Below, one piece after another: positions 11,250-20,754 of a DNA stretch of 64,000 nucleotides. The DNA is taken from the NCBI GenBank assembly GCA_022925895.1, contig JAKSYS010000065.1, forward strand, positions 1-64,000. The letters run 5' to 3'. Origin of the DNA: Fragilaria crotonensis. Its lineage: Eukaryota > Bacillariophyta > Fragilariophyceae > Fragilariales > Fragilariaceae. How positions within the stretch are numbered: position 1 is the first letter of the stretch; each line of letters starts with the position of its first letter. Below the pieces are notes generated by a model, which saw only the letters and a program-made list of their open reading frames with translations, ran no database searches and was not told the DNA's origin. Position numbers and translations under genes: made by a program.

Positions 11250-11400
11250 GTGCAGTGTACCATTTTTTGGGGTCCAGTACACCCTGTAAAAATTTATTAC
11301 ACCATTGCATGCGTACGTGCATGTAATATGTGTTTTACATGTAAATTTGCTGTTGCTCACTGTACCATTTTTTCTTGGGTCCAGTACAGTCCCATACCTC
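11250..11400. repeat. Short direct repeat
   Basis: A segment beginning TGTACCATTTTTT and continuing GGGTCCAGTACA occurs twice, near 11257-11283 and 11360-11390, with small indels. It lies at the truncated edge of the Copia remnant. Confidence 0.4.
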
Positions 11401-11633
11401 TTCATGGTACACAAAGTATTCTCCGGTTGGCATACTCTTGCATTTGTTTGTGTACCGTCGGAACATCATTGTGCAATTACTGTTCATTAGGTGTAGCATC
11501 AACTTTCAAGAGTCGTTACAGTACCACAGTATTGCACCTGCCAACCAGTGCTTCACTGGAGTATGAGTCGTCAATTGCGGTTGATTCAACTACTAGCTAG
11601 TAGTAACGTTTCTTTCCATCAATTGGCTGCTAT

Positions 11634-12497
11634 CTACAACTCGATGAATGCGTTGATCTTCGGTCGATTTGCACGTTCCACAGCCCTCTGCACAGCACTC
11701 GGATCCATTTCTCTCATTTGTGTTCCACCTCCAACCTGTTCCCTCAGACTCTTGAGTACCCATTCCTCTGCATCCCTCGCATTCCTACTCTTCCTGTCGT
11801 CTTCCACAATTCCACCCAACATGTTGAACATTTCTATTCCTTCGTCACTCCAGCCTCCGTATTCAGAGGAGGCATCTTCGTTCTTCGTGTATTTCCCCAC
11901 CATACGTGGTGTCCTCGGTTCCCCCCTCCTATCTTCATGATATCTCTTTATCCACTTGTCTATGTACGCATCATAAAGTAGTAGGGCAAATGCCTTGTCA
12001 GAAACGGTGACTATGGCATTGCCCGTGTCACTTGATGTTGCATCAGAAATTATAGACCTGTACTTCTTCCTTGATCCCCATGCTCTCATTCCGCACACGG
12101 TTTGCAGAAACTCCCCAACAAACCACAAGAAAGCCTCCTTTTCCTCCGGTGTCTGTGACTGACGCAGTTTGCAAAGCACTTGGAAAGAATATGGAGGAGG
12201 CTCAACTTCATCTCTATGATCCTTCATCTTCAGTAGCTTCATGACCGCTTCCGATGCAGACTGTTCGCACGTGCTCCGCTTGGTGTTGAGGGCTCCAGTA
12301 ACGATGGTCTTGTACATTCTCACGAAGTGATTCGCATTGGGTGGTTTTTCTTGAGCGATCACAACTTCCATCACCTTCTCCATGTGTTCTTCACAGGTAA
12401 TGAATTTCACCGCACGAAAGATGACAGTCTTCACCAGAACTTGTATGCGCTCCCTGGTACTCTTCGTAGTTGCAGTCCTGGCGGTTCTGTACGACAT
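11634..12497 (-). CDS. Unknown protein, C-terminal conserved-looking part
   Basis: This 287-codon minus frame lies in the same frame as the upstream 12519-13316 segment. It is mixed helical and charged: ERIQVLVKTVIFRAVKF, EEHMEKVMEVV, EAFLWFVGEFLQTVCG, AYIDKWIKRYH and EYGGWSDEGIEMFN. The YGGW...EG...FN motif and the even composition argue for a real folded domain and not a random frame. No catalytic motif is recognised. The neighbourhood is wholly repetitive, so it could be an accessory ORF of a mobile element or a host multigene family. Confidence 0.5.
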   Translation of the reverse strand: MSYRTARTATTKSTRERIQVLVKTVIFRAVKFITCEEHMEKVMEVVIAQEKPPNANHFVRMYKTIVTGALNTKRSTCEQSASEAVMKLLKMKDHRDEVEPPPYSFQVLCKLRQSQTPEEKEAFLWFVGEFLQTVCGMRAWGSRKKYRSIISDATSSDTGNAIVTVSDKAFALLLYDAYIDKWIKRYHEDRRGEPRTPRMVGKYTKNEDASSEYGGWSDEGIEMFNMLGGIVEDDRKSRNARDAEEWVLKSLREQVGGGTQMREMDPSAVQRAVERANRPKINAFIEL

Positions 12498-12518
12498 ATG
12501 TCTCTGCTTTTTTGGCGA

Positions 12519-13316
12519 TTAAGTTCCATGCGGAGGTCCTTCGTCCAGCCATTCCTGGTGTTGTGCTTGTATGAAGAGTCGGGTTGCTGTTGCTGCTGAT
12601 GGATGCTGTCCATTGGTAACAATGGAGTAGCCGCCACCAACTTGGTCTCCAACACGGTCGTTTCCACCAGTTTGGTGGCCTCTGAATGGAGGCCCTCCGT
12701 GGTTGACAGACCATCCGGTACCAAGGTGGTTGCGACGTCCGCCGTCAACAATGGTATGGTCTCTGGATGGAGGCCTTCCATTGTTTACAACAATGCATTG
12801 TCCTGCACTTCCAGCTTCTTGGCCATGTCCGATTTCCACCAATGGTTGGTCTCTGGATGGAGGCCTTCTGTTGTCGACAACAATGTGTCCTCCTGCAGTT
12901 CCAGCTTCTTGGCCACGTCTGATTTCCACCAATGGTTGGTCTCTGGATGGAGGCCTTGTTCCATTGCGGATATTGATGACAGCACCTCGGAGTTCACTGT
13001 TAGTAGCACTTCCGTCCAACTCCTCATCTGCCTCTTCCTTGACGCTTGAGTCATCTCCGTCCTCTCCGCTAATCTCATCGTTCTTATGTCTAAAGGCAGA
13101 AGGTCCGCTTTGGTCTTCCACGACAGCTTCTGCCGGCAATTGTGCTTCTTTGTCCGCCTTGTCATGGGTACCCTTGTTGACATTGGATTCTTTATCTAAA
13201 TCACTTACTGTTTTCTTATGGATCTTACTTCCTCCTCTAGCGTTTCCCTTTTTTCTTTGTTGCGGGTCCTTGTTTTCAGCATCCGACCGCTTCCTCTTTT
13301 GTTGTCTGGAGCTCAT
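12519..13316 (-). CDS. Unknown Lys/Arg-rich repeat protein, N-terminal part
   Basis: The 265-codon minus frame starts with ATG at 13316. The first ~45 residues are strongly basic (KRKR, QQRKKGNARGG), resembling a nuclear localisation signal. An acidic stretch follows (about 65-105). Next come four copies of a ~27-30 residue repeat with core RPPSRDQPLVEI and a Gly/Val tail (about 115-235). The frame ends at a TAA at 12519-12521, but the same frame continues open downstream (11634-12497), so this is probably the first half of one broken or readthrough gene. Between 12440 and 12560 another minus frame (AETYVVQNRQDCNYEE) also looks coding, so two compensating frameshifts are an alternative to a nonsense mutation. 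Family unknown. Confidence 0.5.
   Translation of the reverse strand: MSSRQQKRKRSDAENKDPQQRKKGNARGGSKIHKKTVSDLDKESNVNKGTHDKADKEAQLPAEAVVEDQSGPSAFRHKNDEISGEDGDDSSVKEEADEELDGSATNSELRGAVINIRNGTRPPSRDQPLVEIRRGQEAGTAGGHIVVDNRRPPSRDQPLVEIGHGQEAGSAGQCIVVNNGRPPSRDHTIVDGGRRNHLGTGWSVNHGGPPFRGHQTGGNDRVGDQVGGGYSIVTNGQHPSAATATRLFIQAQHQEWLDEGPPHGT
12680..12960. repeat. Tandem repeat of about 81-90 bp within the unknown gene
   Basis: The segment CTCTG(G/A)ATGGAGGCC recurs at 12680, 12761, 12851 and 12941, spaced 81, 90 and 90 bases. The spacing keeps the reading frame, so it encodes the repeats seen in the protein. The plus strand is also open here, a shadow caused by the in-frame repeat. Confidence 0.75.
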
Positions 13317-13505
13317 TGTAGAACATGATTTTTATGGGATTGTTTGTGCATTGTTTTGGACTTGTGCCGCGTAAAATGATTTGAACTGAAGGTGTACACG
13401 CTCGTTGTACGAGCATTATCTCAAATGTTGGTGTAACATTGTATACGTGATAATTTGTACTCCCTAAAGATGTCAAATTTCTTGTGTCCACGCCACCGCA
13501 GATAG

Positions 13506-13609
13506 ATGTCGTTTCTTCCTTTGAATCACCCGAAACAAGGGCAATCGAATGACCTACATAGCGATGTGGTTGCTCTTAGAACAACCACATCGCAATAGCA
13601 AACGACATC
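13506..13609. repeat. Foldback with nested perfect stems
   Basis: GATGTCGTTT at 13506-13515 is matched by AAACGACATC at 13600-13609. Inside, GCGATGTGGTTG at 13561-13572 pairs perfectly with CAACCACATCGC at 13582-13593 across a 9-base loop. This may be a small MITE or a terminal structure of an element containing the unknown gene next door. No target duplication was seen. Confidence 0.5.
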
Positions 13610-14315
13610 GTCGAGTTCTGATGAGGACTAAATACGAGATACAATTTTTGTGTTTTAGCGAACTCGCGGTGACATGCAAACCGCGCCGCCTCATGTCAAG
13701 TACCTGGTACCGGTACTGTAGCGCAGCAAGATGAGAAGTCAACAAACTCTAATAGTAGGCCATATGCTGCTGTACACAAATCATTTTCCACGTGGAAGTA
13801 ATTTCTGAACACGTAAACACGTGGAACGGAATTTGCTCAGCGTCAAGTCGAAGGGAAATTCGGGCTTTAAATTTACCAAAAGACCCCAAAATTCATGAAG
13901 TTAAGGAAAAATTTGAATCTCAATTTTACGAAGCTGAGGACCCAGAACCGGTACTGGGTCCGGAGTTCTGTTAATTTGTAGTGTAAGAATTCAAAAGAGG
14001 GTCTCTCTATTGTGTTGACATTGAAGATCATGTCATATATGACCACAGTACATGTACCAGGTACCAGCACAACAATAGACTAAAGACTAAACTTCCACAC
14101 AGAATCAACGCTGCCCTTGGGTTGCACAGATCCAGTCAACATCTTGGCGTAGCCCATCTACTGTACTTTACCGAAATCCAGGCCAGACTTTTGTCGTATC
14201 CTCACACACACGGCAAATTCATCGCGACAACCGTCAGTCAGCGTCGGGGCCATCACACACACGTCAAATTCATCGCAACAGGGGCCATCACACATACGTC
14301 TCACGACGGCTACAT
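13610..14315. other. Intergenic stretch with short tandem repeats
   Basis: No convincing gene. Around 14205-14300, units containing CACACACG, AAATTCATCGC and GGGGCCATCACACA recur two to three times with changes. Confidence 0.4.
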
Positions 14316-14357
14316 AACGTTTTTGTTGGCGGACGAAACTATTTGTACTGATTGCCA
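14316..14357 (-). repeat. Diverged satellite fragment flanking transposon copy A
   Basis: Read on the minus strand, this reads GGCAATCAGTACAAATAG then TTTCGTCCGCCAAC, matching the satellite GGCAATGAGTACTAATAG, TTTCGTCCGGCAAT with few changes. The opposite flank (17987-18010) also resembles the preceding part of the satellite unit (CATGCCTAC). Copy A therefore sits inside an old satellite monomer. Confidence 0.55.
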
Positions 14358-14359
14358 TA

Positions 14360-14392
14360 TGGCTGGGTGCAAATAAAAAGTACTTTGGGTAG
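14360..14392. repeat. Terminal inverted repeat, copy A, 3' end
   Basis: TGGCTGGGTGCA, a 15-base A-rich middle and GGGTAG; pairs imperfectly with 17952-17984. A TA dinucleotide lies directly outside. Confidence 0.85.
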
Positions 14393-14635
14393 CCATCGTA
14401 GCTCTCGTACAATATATTTTTAGTTATCAATTTGTCTATGATGAACACCAGAAAGATTTCTGTATAAAGAAGCTACGATATTGAATATTTTGAAAGCATG
14501 CTCTTCTGAATTCGCAGACGAGAGACGTGTCTCATTCTTCCCAAAAAAAGCACATCATCACTCATCCATTCATTGCCTCCATGATGAACTTGTAGTCAAA
14601 GTCAAATGCGCAACGGTGGGTTTTGAAGTTGTTGA

Positions 14636-16006
14636 TCAACTTGTCAACAGCCACCGGGCCATACTGAGGCAATCATGGCGAGTTTGAGCATCCACTTGTC
14701 CTGAATCAATAGCATGGTAAGCCATCAAGTATTGTCGTGCCCGTGCGTATTTTCTGACTCTCTCAATGGTTATTACTTCTTCTGACAGGCAATGATGTAG
14801 ACTGGATTTGAAGTTGTCCTTCCCTCTCTTTTCAGCAAGGCTAAACCGTCGATATTCGCCCTTTGCCCCGCCCCAGATGTACTCCACACCCTCTCCTGCG
14901 AGTTCGGCGTGGCACTTTGGTGTCAAGAGAACCTCGGTACCGAGACGCTTTGCAATGTGCTGAAGCATTCCCTCTTCGTTGACAAAATCGTGACATAAAC
15001 CCATGATATGCCGTAAGCTTGTACTGTAGTCAACAACAGTCCCAAAGTCGTCCTTCTTTCCGGTAAGTGAGTACTGCTTGATCCGTGTGCTGTCAATTTT
15101 ACCTCGCTCCCACAACACTTGTAATAACCCCTTCGCTTTCCCCATCCAACCCTCCTTGATTTTTTCAGCTGTTCTTGTGCATGCAATGTCATTAGCTCTG
15201 CAAAGGTCAACCAGTTCTCGTTTGTTTTTGCCTTTTGTCAATATGCCTCGGCTTCGAAGTTCAAGCTCAAGTTCCGCTCGATTGCGTTCGATAACGTTCT
15301 CGACAGGTCTCAAGATTGGAATCTGATGTTGTCGACAGAGATCCCTCAACTGTCTTGTAGTTCTTTGTGAAGTGGCATCCTCCTCCGCTATGCCTTTCTT
15401 TCCAAGCTCTTCCTTCATTTCGGTGTTTGTGAGTTTCACGTTGTTAAACGTGCCGTATCGCTTGTCGTGGCGGCATTCATCTCTCTGAGAATCCGAAAGC
15501 CAGAACGGACCACTATCTGATTCGCTGAAGACAAGCGACTGTGTATCTCCAGGCTCCAAGGTTCGGGGGAAGCTGCCGAGGTATCCCTCTTCTTGTTCGA
15601 TAAGCGTTGTTCGCATGTGCGATGCCTTCCCTCCGTAAGAACGATTCATCCGAAGATGGTTGAGACCATCGGGTCTTTGTTTTGCATGCCCTGAACTGTG
15701 ATCAAAAAGAAAAATGAAGTCGTATTGTGGATGCATGACTCGTAGTACATCAACTGCATCCTCGAATTGGATAACCATGTTGTTGTAATTCCAATAGCCC
15801 TCCCGATTCTCACCATACTCGAAGAATAAGAGGAATGGAGACTTGGATTTTGTAAGTGGCATTTTTTTCGAGCATCCGTGAACTTCGATTGCTGCTTCTT
15901 CATCTGCATATACTTGTCCTAACCGTTGCTCATTCACTTCGTCCAGAACCATATCGCTTATCTCGCGAATAATCCCATGCTCTCGTGTTACAAATGCAGA
16001 GACCAT
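14636..16006 (-). pseudogene. DDE transposase copy A, catalytic and C-terminal region
   Basis: This 456-codon frame begins after an in-frame TAA and covers most of the catalytic half. The second Asp lies in FLFDHSSGHAK, followed by the GGKxSHMR signature. The third acidic residue lies in VEYIWGGAK. Between them are ~270 residues that include two SAP-like segments (around LRDLCRQHQI and RELVDLCRANDI). This part is intact where copy B has lost two bases (about 23290). The final ~25 residues are out of frame after a one-base deletion near 14665. The first Asp (GQDEAIF) lies upstream of the TAA. Confidence 0.85.
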
Positions 16007-16229
16007 TATTCCTGAGCCTTCGTCCTTCGGAAGAAGGGCTCGTTAGCCACCTGGAGCGACCCACATCTTGTGGGAGAAGAGGAACTGCTTAAAGATGGCC
16101 TCATCTTGGCCAACATAGATCACAGGTTTTGCGGCAATCGGCTTTCGAATGCTTAGGTTCCCGCCAAAGGGATACCCAGCTAATTTTCTTCAAAATGATA
16201 CGAGACGTCAACATGATACTCAATCATGT

Positions 16230-16733
16230 CTATCCCGTCATCATCAACATAGATGTAACCGCAATTAGTTGGAATTTGTTCAAGACTTTCCATTCTTTCG
16301 ATTCTTCCAATGTCATCTGTATCCATCGGTGTGCTTGCACTTCACTTGCTAGGTACTTCCTTGTGAACACTGGGCGGTACGCAAGGGTCTCGGTCTCGTG
16401 ACCGTCGACGAAGTAGTGCTTTTCCCGCTTCTTAAATCGGAAGCCAACAGCATACATCCATCTTGCGATTGTAGTGATTCCTAGGGTCTTGAGGCCATAT
16501 CTTTGGAGAAACAAATCCTTTAGAGTGTTAGGAGGAACCTCTACTGTATCAAGGACTAGACTTGGGGTCGGTGCGTTGTCGTTTGCACAAGTACTAGCAT
16601 TGGTATCTTGTCGCTCCGTACCATCATCATCAAACAAACCATTCAGTACTGCTTTTGACAAAAGCTTCGGAAGGAGGTCTTGATGCACAAAGTTGTACAT
16701 TAATTCAACGCAAAGATCTTGAATGTGCGCCAC
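16230..16733 (-). pseudogene. DDE transposase copy A, middle region
   Basis: This continues the N-terminal domain (IQDLCVELMYNFVHQDLLPKL and a helical segment ending HYFVDGHE). The segment around GLKTLGITTIARWMYAVGF resembles a helix-turn-helix of the kind that precedes Tc1-like catalytic domains. The frame is lost at about 16290 by a one-base deletion relative to copy B, just before the first catalytic Asp. Confidence 0.75.
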
Positions 16734-16787
16734 CCCATGTTTCTTGAATGCCTAACGCATCCGGATTGTCGCGAAAGAACGGTGGAA

Positions 16788-17786
16788 TCAGCAGCTTCGC
16801 CTCCGGAGTCGAACAAAGAAATGTCGGTGTTTCGCCAGTTTCCTATGCCATCTTGCTAATGTTCTAAAGTTTGTATAGTACTCAATTCCAACATCATTCA
16901 TTCGCTCAATTGCAAACACGAGGCATTTCTTCCATGTCCATTGTGTCTTCATGTCACCGGTAACGTGGCATACAAATTGACGTAAGGCCAAGGCAATGTA
17001 CATACTCCGCAATCGCAGTGTGTGTATGTCTGATTCGGAGTAGGGGCATGTCTCCATGCTCCAAGACCCTGGCTCAACAACGTTTGCCCAAGTTTTTCCA
17101 TTCCTATTCACCGACTCTAGCAGCTCAATGCGATCAAGCACGATTGATTTCACGCATTCCATCGTTTCATAGATGACGGCAGAAGGAGCAAAGATTTTGC
17201 GTGCATCACCAGATTCCCACCAGGAAGGAGGTGAAGGTGAGCTTGTTGCTGTCTCTGTTCCACCAGAAGCACCGCTGTCACCCAAAATAAGATCACTTTC
17301 ATCCGTCAACACTCTCGGTTGCTTTGCTTCTGGTTCTGTAGTCGTGGTGTCAGTGGACAATGGATGCATTCGGGCACCGAGAGTCAAACGCTTCAAGACG
17401 CAGTCTTGCTCCCATACTGTAGCATTAAGTTGCGACGGTTGTGATGGAATCAATCCAACCTGGGTTGTGACCCAGAAGAAGTCCCTCCGAGTCCGATTTT
17501 GGTACGTATGTCGAAAGACTTGCAGCTGCAATCCTTCTTGAATTTCAAGTATGTTCGCAAGAGTTCCCGTAAAAGGAAGCACCTTGTTCACCACTCTCTT
17601 CATTGTACTCAATGAGAACTTGATGGCATCTCCAATTTGAAACTTCATGTGCATGTAGTCAACAAGTTGTTCGGCAGGTAGCCATCTCCCTTGCAGTTTC
17701 GGTTCGCTAAAAACGCCACGCAGACACGTCAAGATAAAAGCGGATCCATTGTGTCTCCCGTGTGCACCGAGAGTGCGAATGCTCAT
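16788..17786 (-). pseudogene. DDE transposase copy A, N-terminal region
   Basis: The frame starts at ATG 17786 and encodes the N-terminal part of the transposase ahead of the catalytic core. It has no classic helix-turn-helix that I can name, but TLARWHRKLAKHRHF near its end is basic and could contact DNA. It reads intact through a point (about 17160) where copy B has lost two bases. It loses frame at about 16815, where copy B has an extra T. The start codon sits in the loop of a 16-bp hairpin (17755-17829). Confidence 0.8.
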
Positions 17787-17829
17787 GATGGACTTGACGA
17801 AGCTTCGCAGCTATCGGTGCACACGGGAG
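17755..17829. repeat. 16-bp hairpin around the transposase start, copy A
   Basis: CTCCCGTGTGCACCGA at 17755-17770 pairs exactly with 17814-17829. The loop holds the transposase ATG. Conserved in copy B. Confidence 0.7.
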
Positions 17830-17951
17830 GTGCCTTTGATTTGAAGGTAGTGATTGTCGAAGGTTGACAACAATGAAGCACGACGTTTGACGTGATGAGT
17901 GCATCGACGGAGGGAGTACAAACAAAAATGTCATACTATGGTCTACTAAGT

Positions 17952-17984
17952 CTACCCAAATCCCTTTTTTCGTGCACCCAGCCA
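17952..17984. repeat. Terminal inverted repeat, copy A, 5' end
   Basis: Reverse complement begins TGGCTGGGTGCACG; the outer 12 and inner 6 bases equal those of the other end while the 15-base middle differs. Confidence 0.85.
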
Positions 17985-18010
17985 TATGTAGGCATGAAGG
18001 GTATGCTCGG

Positions 18011-18217
18011 TCAGACAATTGTTCTTGACATAACGATGCATTTTTCATACTGAAAGCCGTGTACCACTACAGTACGTCCTTGCACTCGGAAGGCATCACA
18101 AGTGGTAACACATTCCGTAATTCTGCGAGCAAAACGCTGAAGCGATACAAGAGCGTTGCATTCCATCATGTTCTCCTTTGGATCCAACTCGTCTGTAGGT
18201 GGTGCAGTTGTTGTCAT
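18011..18217 (-). CDS. Possible small CDS next to copy A
   Basis: A 68-codon minus frame from ATG 18217 has plausible composition (PPTDELDPKENMMECNALV, then RFARRITECV). It ends 27 bases outside the transposon. It continues open upstream into the low-complexity repeat at 18258. It may be the remains of a host gene, or chance. Confidence 0.2.
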   Translation of the reverse strand: MTTTAPPTDELDPKENMMECNALVSLQRFARRITECVTTCDAFRVQGRTVVVHGFQYEKCIVMSRTIV

Positions 18218-18257
18218 ACGCAGCGCTTCTGTTATCGATGTCCTACACGACAGATGA

Positions 18258-18780
18258 GGTGCCGACAAACGAACAAACGAATGAAGAAACGAACGAACGA
18301 CGATGGCGACAAGCGAACGAACGAGCGACGATAGTAACAAATGCACGAACGAACAACAATTGCAAGTATCGCACGAACGAAGGAACGAACGAAGATAACA
18401 CGCAACACGCGAACAAATGAACCAGCAAAAGACCGACAATTGCAACGAAGGAACACATAAACGGCGATAGCTACAAACTTATGAACGAACGAACGAACAA
18501 ACAATGATAAGAAGCAACCCCAAAACAAACTGACAAAGATAACACGCAACAAATGAACAAAGGAGCGAATGAAGAAACCAGCAAAAGAATGACAATAGCG
18601 ACAACGGCACAAACGAACGAACAAATGAACGGCGTTAGATACGAACGGATGAATGAACAAACAAAAACCCCAATGAACAAACAACGATAGCAATGAATGA
18701 ACAAACAAACGGACATAGCAGCAAATGAACAAACAATGAGTCAATGACGACAAGCACTGAACAAACGAACGAACGTTGAT
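18258..18780. repeat. Degenerate tandem repeat of GAAC/AAAC units
   Basis: About 520 bases consist of GAACGAAC, AACAAACG and similar four-base units broken by short spacers such as GACGATAGCGACAA. The repeat makes long Phe/Val/Ser/Arg-rich minus-strand frames (for example 18232-18753) that are artefacts of composition. Confidence 0.8.
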
Positions 18781-18805
18781 GGCAAGGGAAATTGTGTGGG
18801 ACTTG

Positions 18806-18841
18806 ATAAGCGGCCTTGTCAGACAAGGCCACTTAGCTTAT
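18806..18841. repeat. Hairpin
   Basis: GGCCTTGTC at 18812-18820 pairs exactly with GACAAGGCC at 18822-18830 across one base. An outer arm ATAAG/CTTAT extends it to 18806-18841. Confidence 0.5.
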
Positions 18842-19296
18842 TCGGGCATAGATAGAATCTGTGCAGTGTATGGAGGGCAAAACTAGTGTGAGCAGTGAGC
18901 AACATGATCAACGGATTGAAGCAAGATAGAAAATGGTACGTTGAATCCAAACCCATTTAATGTTATATGAAACGCAAGTCTGATGCTTCATACTGTAGTA
19001 CTTCATACTACCACTGTACTGTGCACTGTATCAATTTGGTACTTCTCGATTTTAGTTCACGCGGTGAAAGCATGGAGGGTTTTCCTACAGCGATCTTAGT
19101 ATCCGCCTACAGAGTTGTAACATGAGTTTTAAGAATTTTAGGCACGACCGCAGTGCACGGCTGGCAGCTGGCGGCCAACGGCCGCCCATCAGACTGGTAT
19201 TATAACAACCAAATTTCTTTTCGATTGTATCACCAGCTATTCCAGTAAGTCTCGCTATCAATGTTATTGTTACCATGAGATTTTTCTCTTGAACCA
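18842..19296. other. Stretch without a gene
   Basis: No convincing frame. A compact GC palindrome (GGCGGCC, AAC, GGCCGCC) lies at about 19170-19187. Satellite sequence starts at about 19297. Confidence 0.4.
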
Positions 19297-19541
19297 GACT
19301 GGATATGTGCGGCCCAAGGCCGCGTTGATCTGGGCTACTGGCGGCGTTTATTGTTGTACTGGTAGTGTGGTTGTTTCAGTACTGCAGTATTGCCGGTACT
19401 CATTGCTTCAGTCAGTATCGGTACATACACTGTATGCCTACGGCGGCAATGAGTGCTATTTGCTATAATAATTTCGTCCGGCAATAGAGACGTGGGCCGC
19501 GTTGATCTGTGCTACTGGCGGAGTTTATTGTTGTACTGGTA
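19297..19541 (+). repeat. Satellite array, segment 1
   Basis: It begins with GACTGGATATGTGCGGCCCA and follows the order of the units at 24742 and 31051. It is interrupted at a TA by the MITE; the unit resumes at 20465. Confidence 0.8.
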
Positions 19542-20464
19542 CAAGCATAAACATAGTACCTGGACTAGTAAAATTATTCGTTGTGTCGGCACACTTCATA
19601 CACAACTTCTAACGGCACCAAATTGTAGATCTCATAAAAGGCTTTCTTTTCAGCTACTCAAAGCCGTGATACAATATGTATTGATGGAGTTATGAGTGGT
19701 CTAATTTTATTTTTCGAGATTTTTTTAAACATAGTACCTGGACTTTCAGTCACTAGTGTGGCAAATTGAGTCCCTTTTGACAATGTCAAGTTGGAACAAG
19801 TTTTTTTTCACGTTACAAGTATATCACAAGGGCCTATTCTACAGTTCTGCCATCTTGAAATTTATGTATTCAGCAATAAATACACTCGGATTGGCATTGA
19901 GATGGACAGCAGTAAAATTTCGAAGTTCGTAATGAAACTCTTGCTTTGTATGCGATTAAATTAGTAGCATGCAATTTTTTGTATGAAACATATGGAAAGT
20001 GCCGTAGGATTAAAAAATTGCGACGTTGACGCACTTCAATGTTCAAAATTGACTTTGACCATGTTGATTTTGCAGTGGCCGTCAGAAATGCAAAAGTAAG
20101 TTATGTGACTGCAAATTTGACCGGACATTAGAATACCGGCATACTAACAAGTAATAACAGTGTCAAAGAAGCACTACTGTCGTTCTTTGCATCTGTTGAC
20201 ATGATACAAAAATGTGCAATTAAATTACGAAGCAAAACTTTACATTCGCCAAAAAAATCCAAAATTTTAACTCGCCGCATCTTTTGAACTGTCCCACCTC
20301 ACCACAAACAAGCTACAGTAACCCCATATGTTTGAGGGCATAGGACAATTCTCTAGTTACTGAAATGCACAATCTTCGTGCATGAATGTGGTGAAATGAG
20401 TGGTTTTAAAATCCGTCCAGCTACTCTCGTAATTTTGGTCGTCCAGATACTATGTTTATGCTTG
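19542..20464 (+). mobile_element. 923-bp non-autonomous DNA transposon (MITE-like) with TA duplication
   Basis: The ends are 24-bp inverted repeats beginning CAAGCATAAACATAGTA with one mismatch, flanked by TA on each side (19540-19541, 20465-20466). Removing it restores the satellite sequence GTACTGGTAGTGTGG found in other units, so the empty site is known. Part of the terminal repeat recurs inside at 19727-19743 (AAACATAGTACCTGGAC). No transposase frame is present. The TA duplication suggests mobilisation by a Tc1/mariner-type enzyme, but the ends differ from those of the DDE transposon nearby. Confidence 0.85.
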
Positions 20465-20524
20465 TAGTGTGGTTGTATCGGCACTCATTGCTTCAGTAGT
20501 ATTGGTACATACACTGTATGCCTA
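20465..20524 (+). repeat. Satellite array, short segment between MITE and transposon copy B
   Basis: About 60 bases (GTGTGGTTGTATCGG... ACTGTATGCCTA) that match other satellite units and continue across copy B at 24158. Confidence 0.8.
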
Positions 20525-20557
20525 TGGCTGGGTGCACGAAAAAAGGGATTTGGGTAG
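20525..20557. repeat. Terminal inverted repeat, copy B, 5' end
   Basis: Starts TGGCTGGGTGCACGAAAAAA and ends GGGTAG; identical to the 5' end of copy A. Confidence 0.85.
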
Positions 20558-20679
20558 ACTTAGTAGACCATAGTATGACATTTTTGTTTGTACTCCCTCC
20601 GTCGATGCACTCATCACGTCAAACGTCGTGCTTCATTGTTGTCAACCTTCGACAATCACTACCTTCAAATCAAAGGCAC

Positions 20680-20754
20680 CTCCCGTGTGCACCGATAGCT
20701 GCAAAGCTTTGTCAAGTCCATCATGAGCATTCGCACTCTCGGTGCACACGGGAG
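20680..20754. repeat. 16-bp hairpin around the transposase start, copy B
   Basis: CTCCCGTGTGCACCGA at 20680-20695 pairs exactly with 20739-20754; the ATG at 20723 lies in the loop. Confidence 0.7.

Larger units (their letters stand above)
14360..17984 (-). mobile_element. DDE DNA transposon, copy A
   Basis: This 3,625-bp element is flanked by TA on both sides (14358-14359, 17985-17986). It has 33-bp imperfect terminal inverted repeats that begin TGGCTGGGTGCA and end in GGGTAG. The TA duplication and the transposase type place it near the IS630-Tc1/mariner superfamily. It is nearly identical to copy B at 20525-24157 in the opposite orientation. It encodes one large transposase on the minus strand broken by several one- and two-base deletions and by one stop created by a C-to-T type change (TAA at about 16046). 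Confidence 0.9.

Noticed and set aside
12603-13374. Plus-strand frames of 148 and 223 codons opposite the unknown gene
   Set aside because: They are antisense shadows of the in-frame 90-bp repeats; the minus strand has the basic N-terminus and the continuous downstream frame.
17173-17541. 122-codon frame antisense to the transposase, present in both copies
   Set aside because: Shadow frame; the sense strand carries the recognisable transposase and the antisense frame has no features of its own.
18232-18753. 173-codon minus-strand frame rich in Phe, Val, Ser and Arg, looking like a membrane protein
   Set aside because: It is a by-product of the GAAC/AAAC tandem repeat; several frames are open for the same reason.
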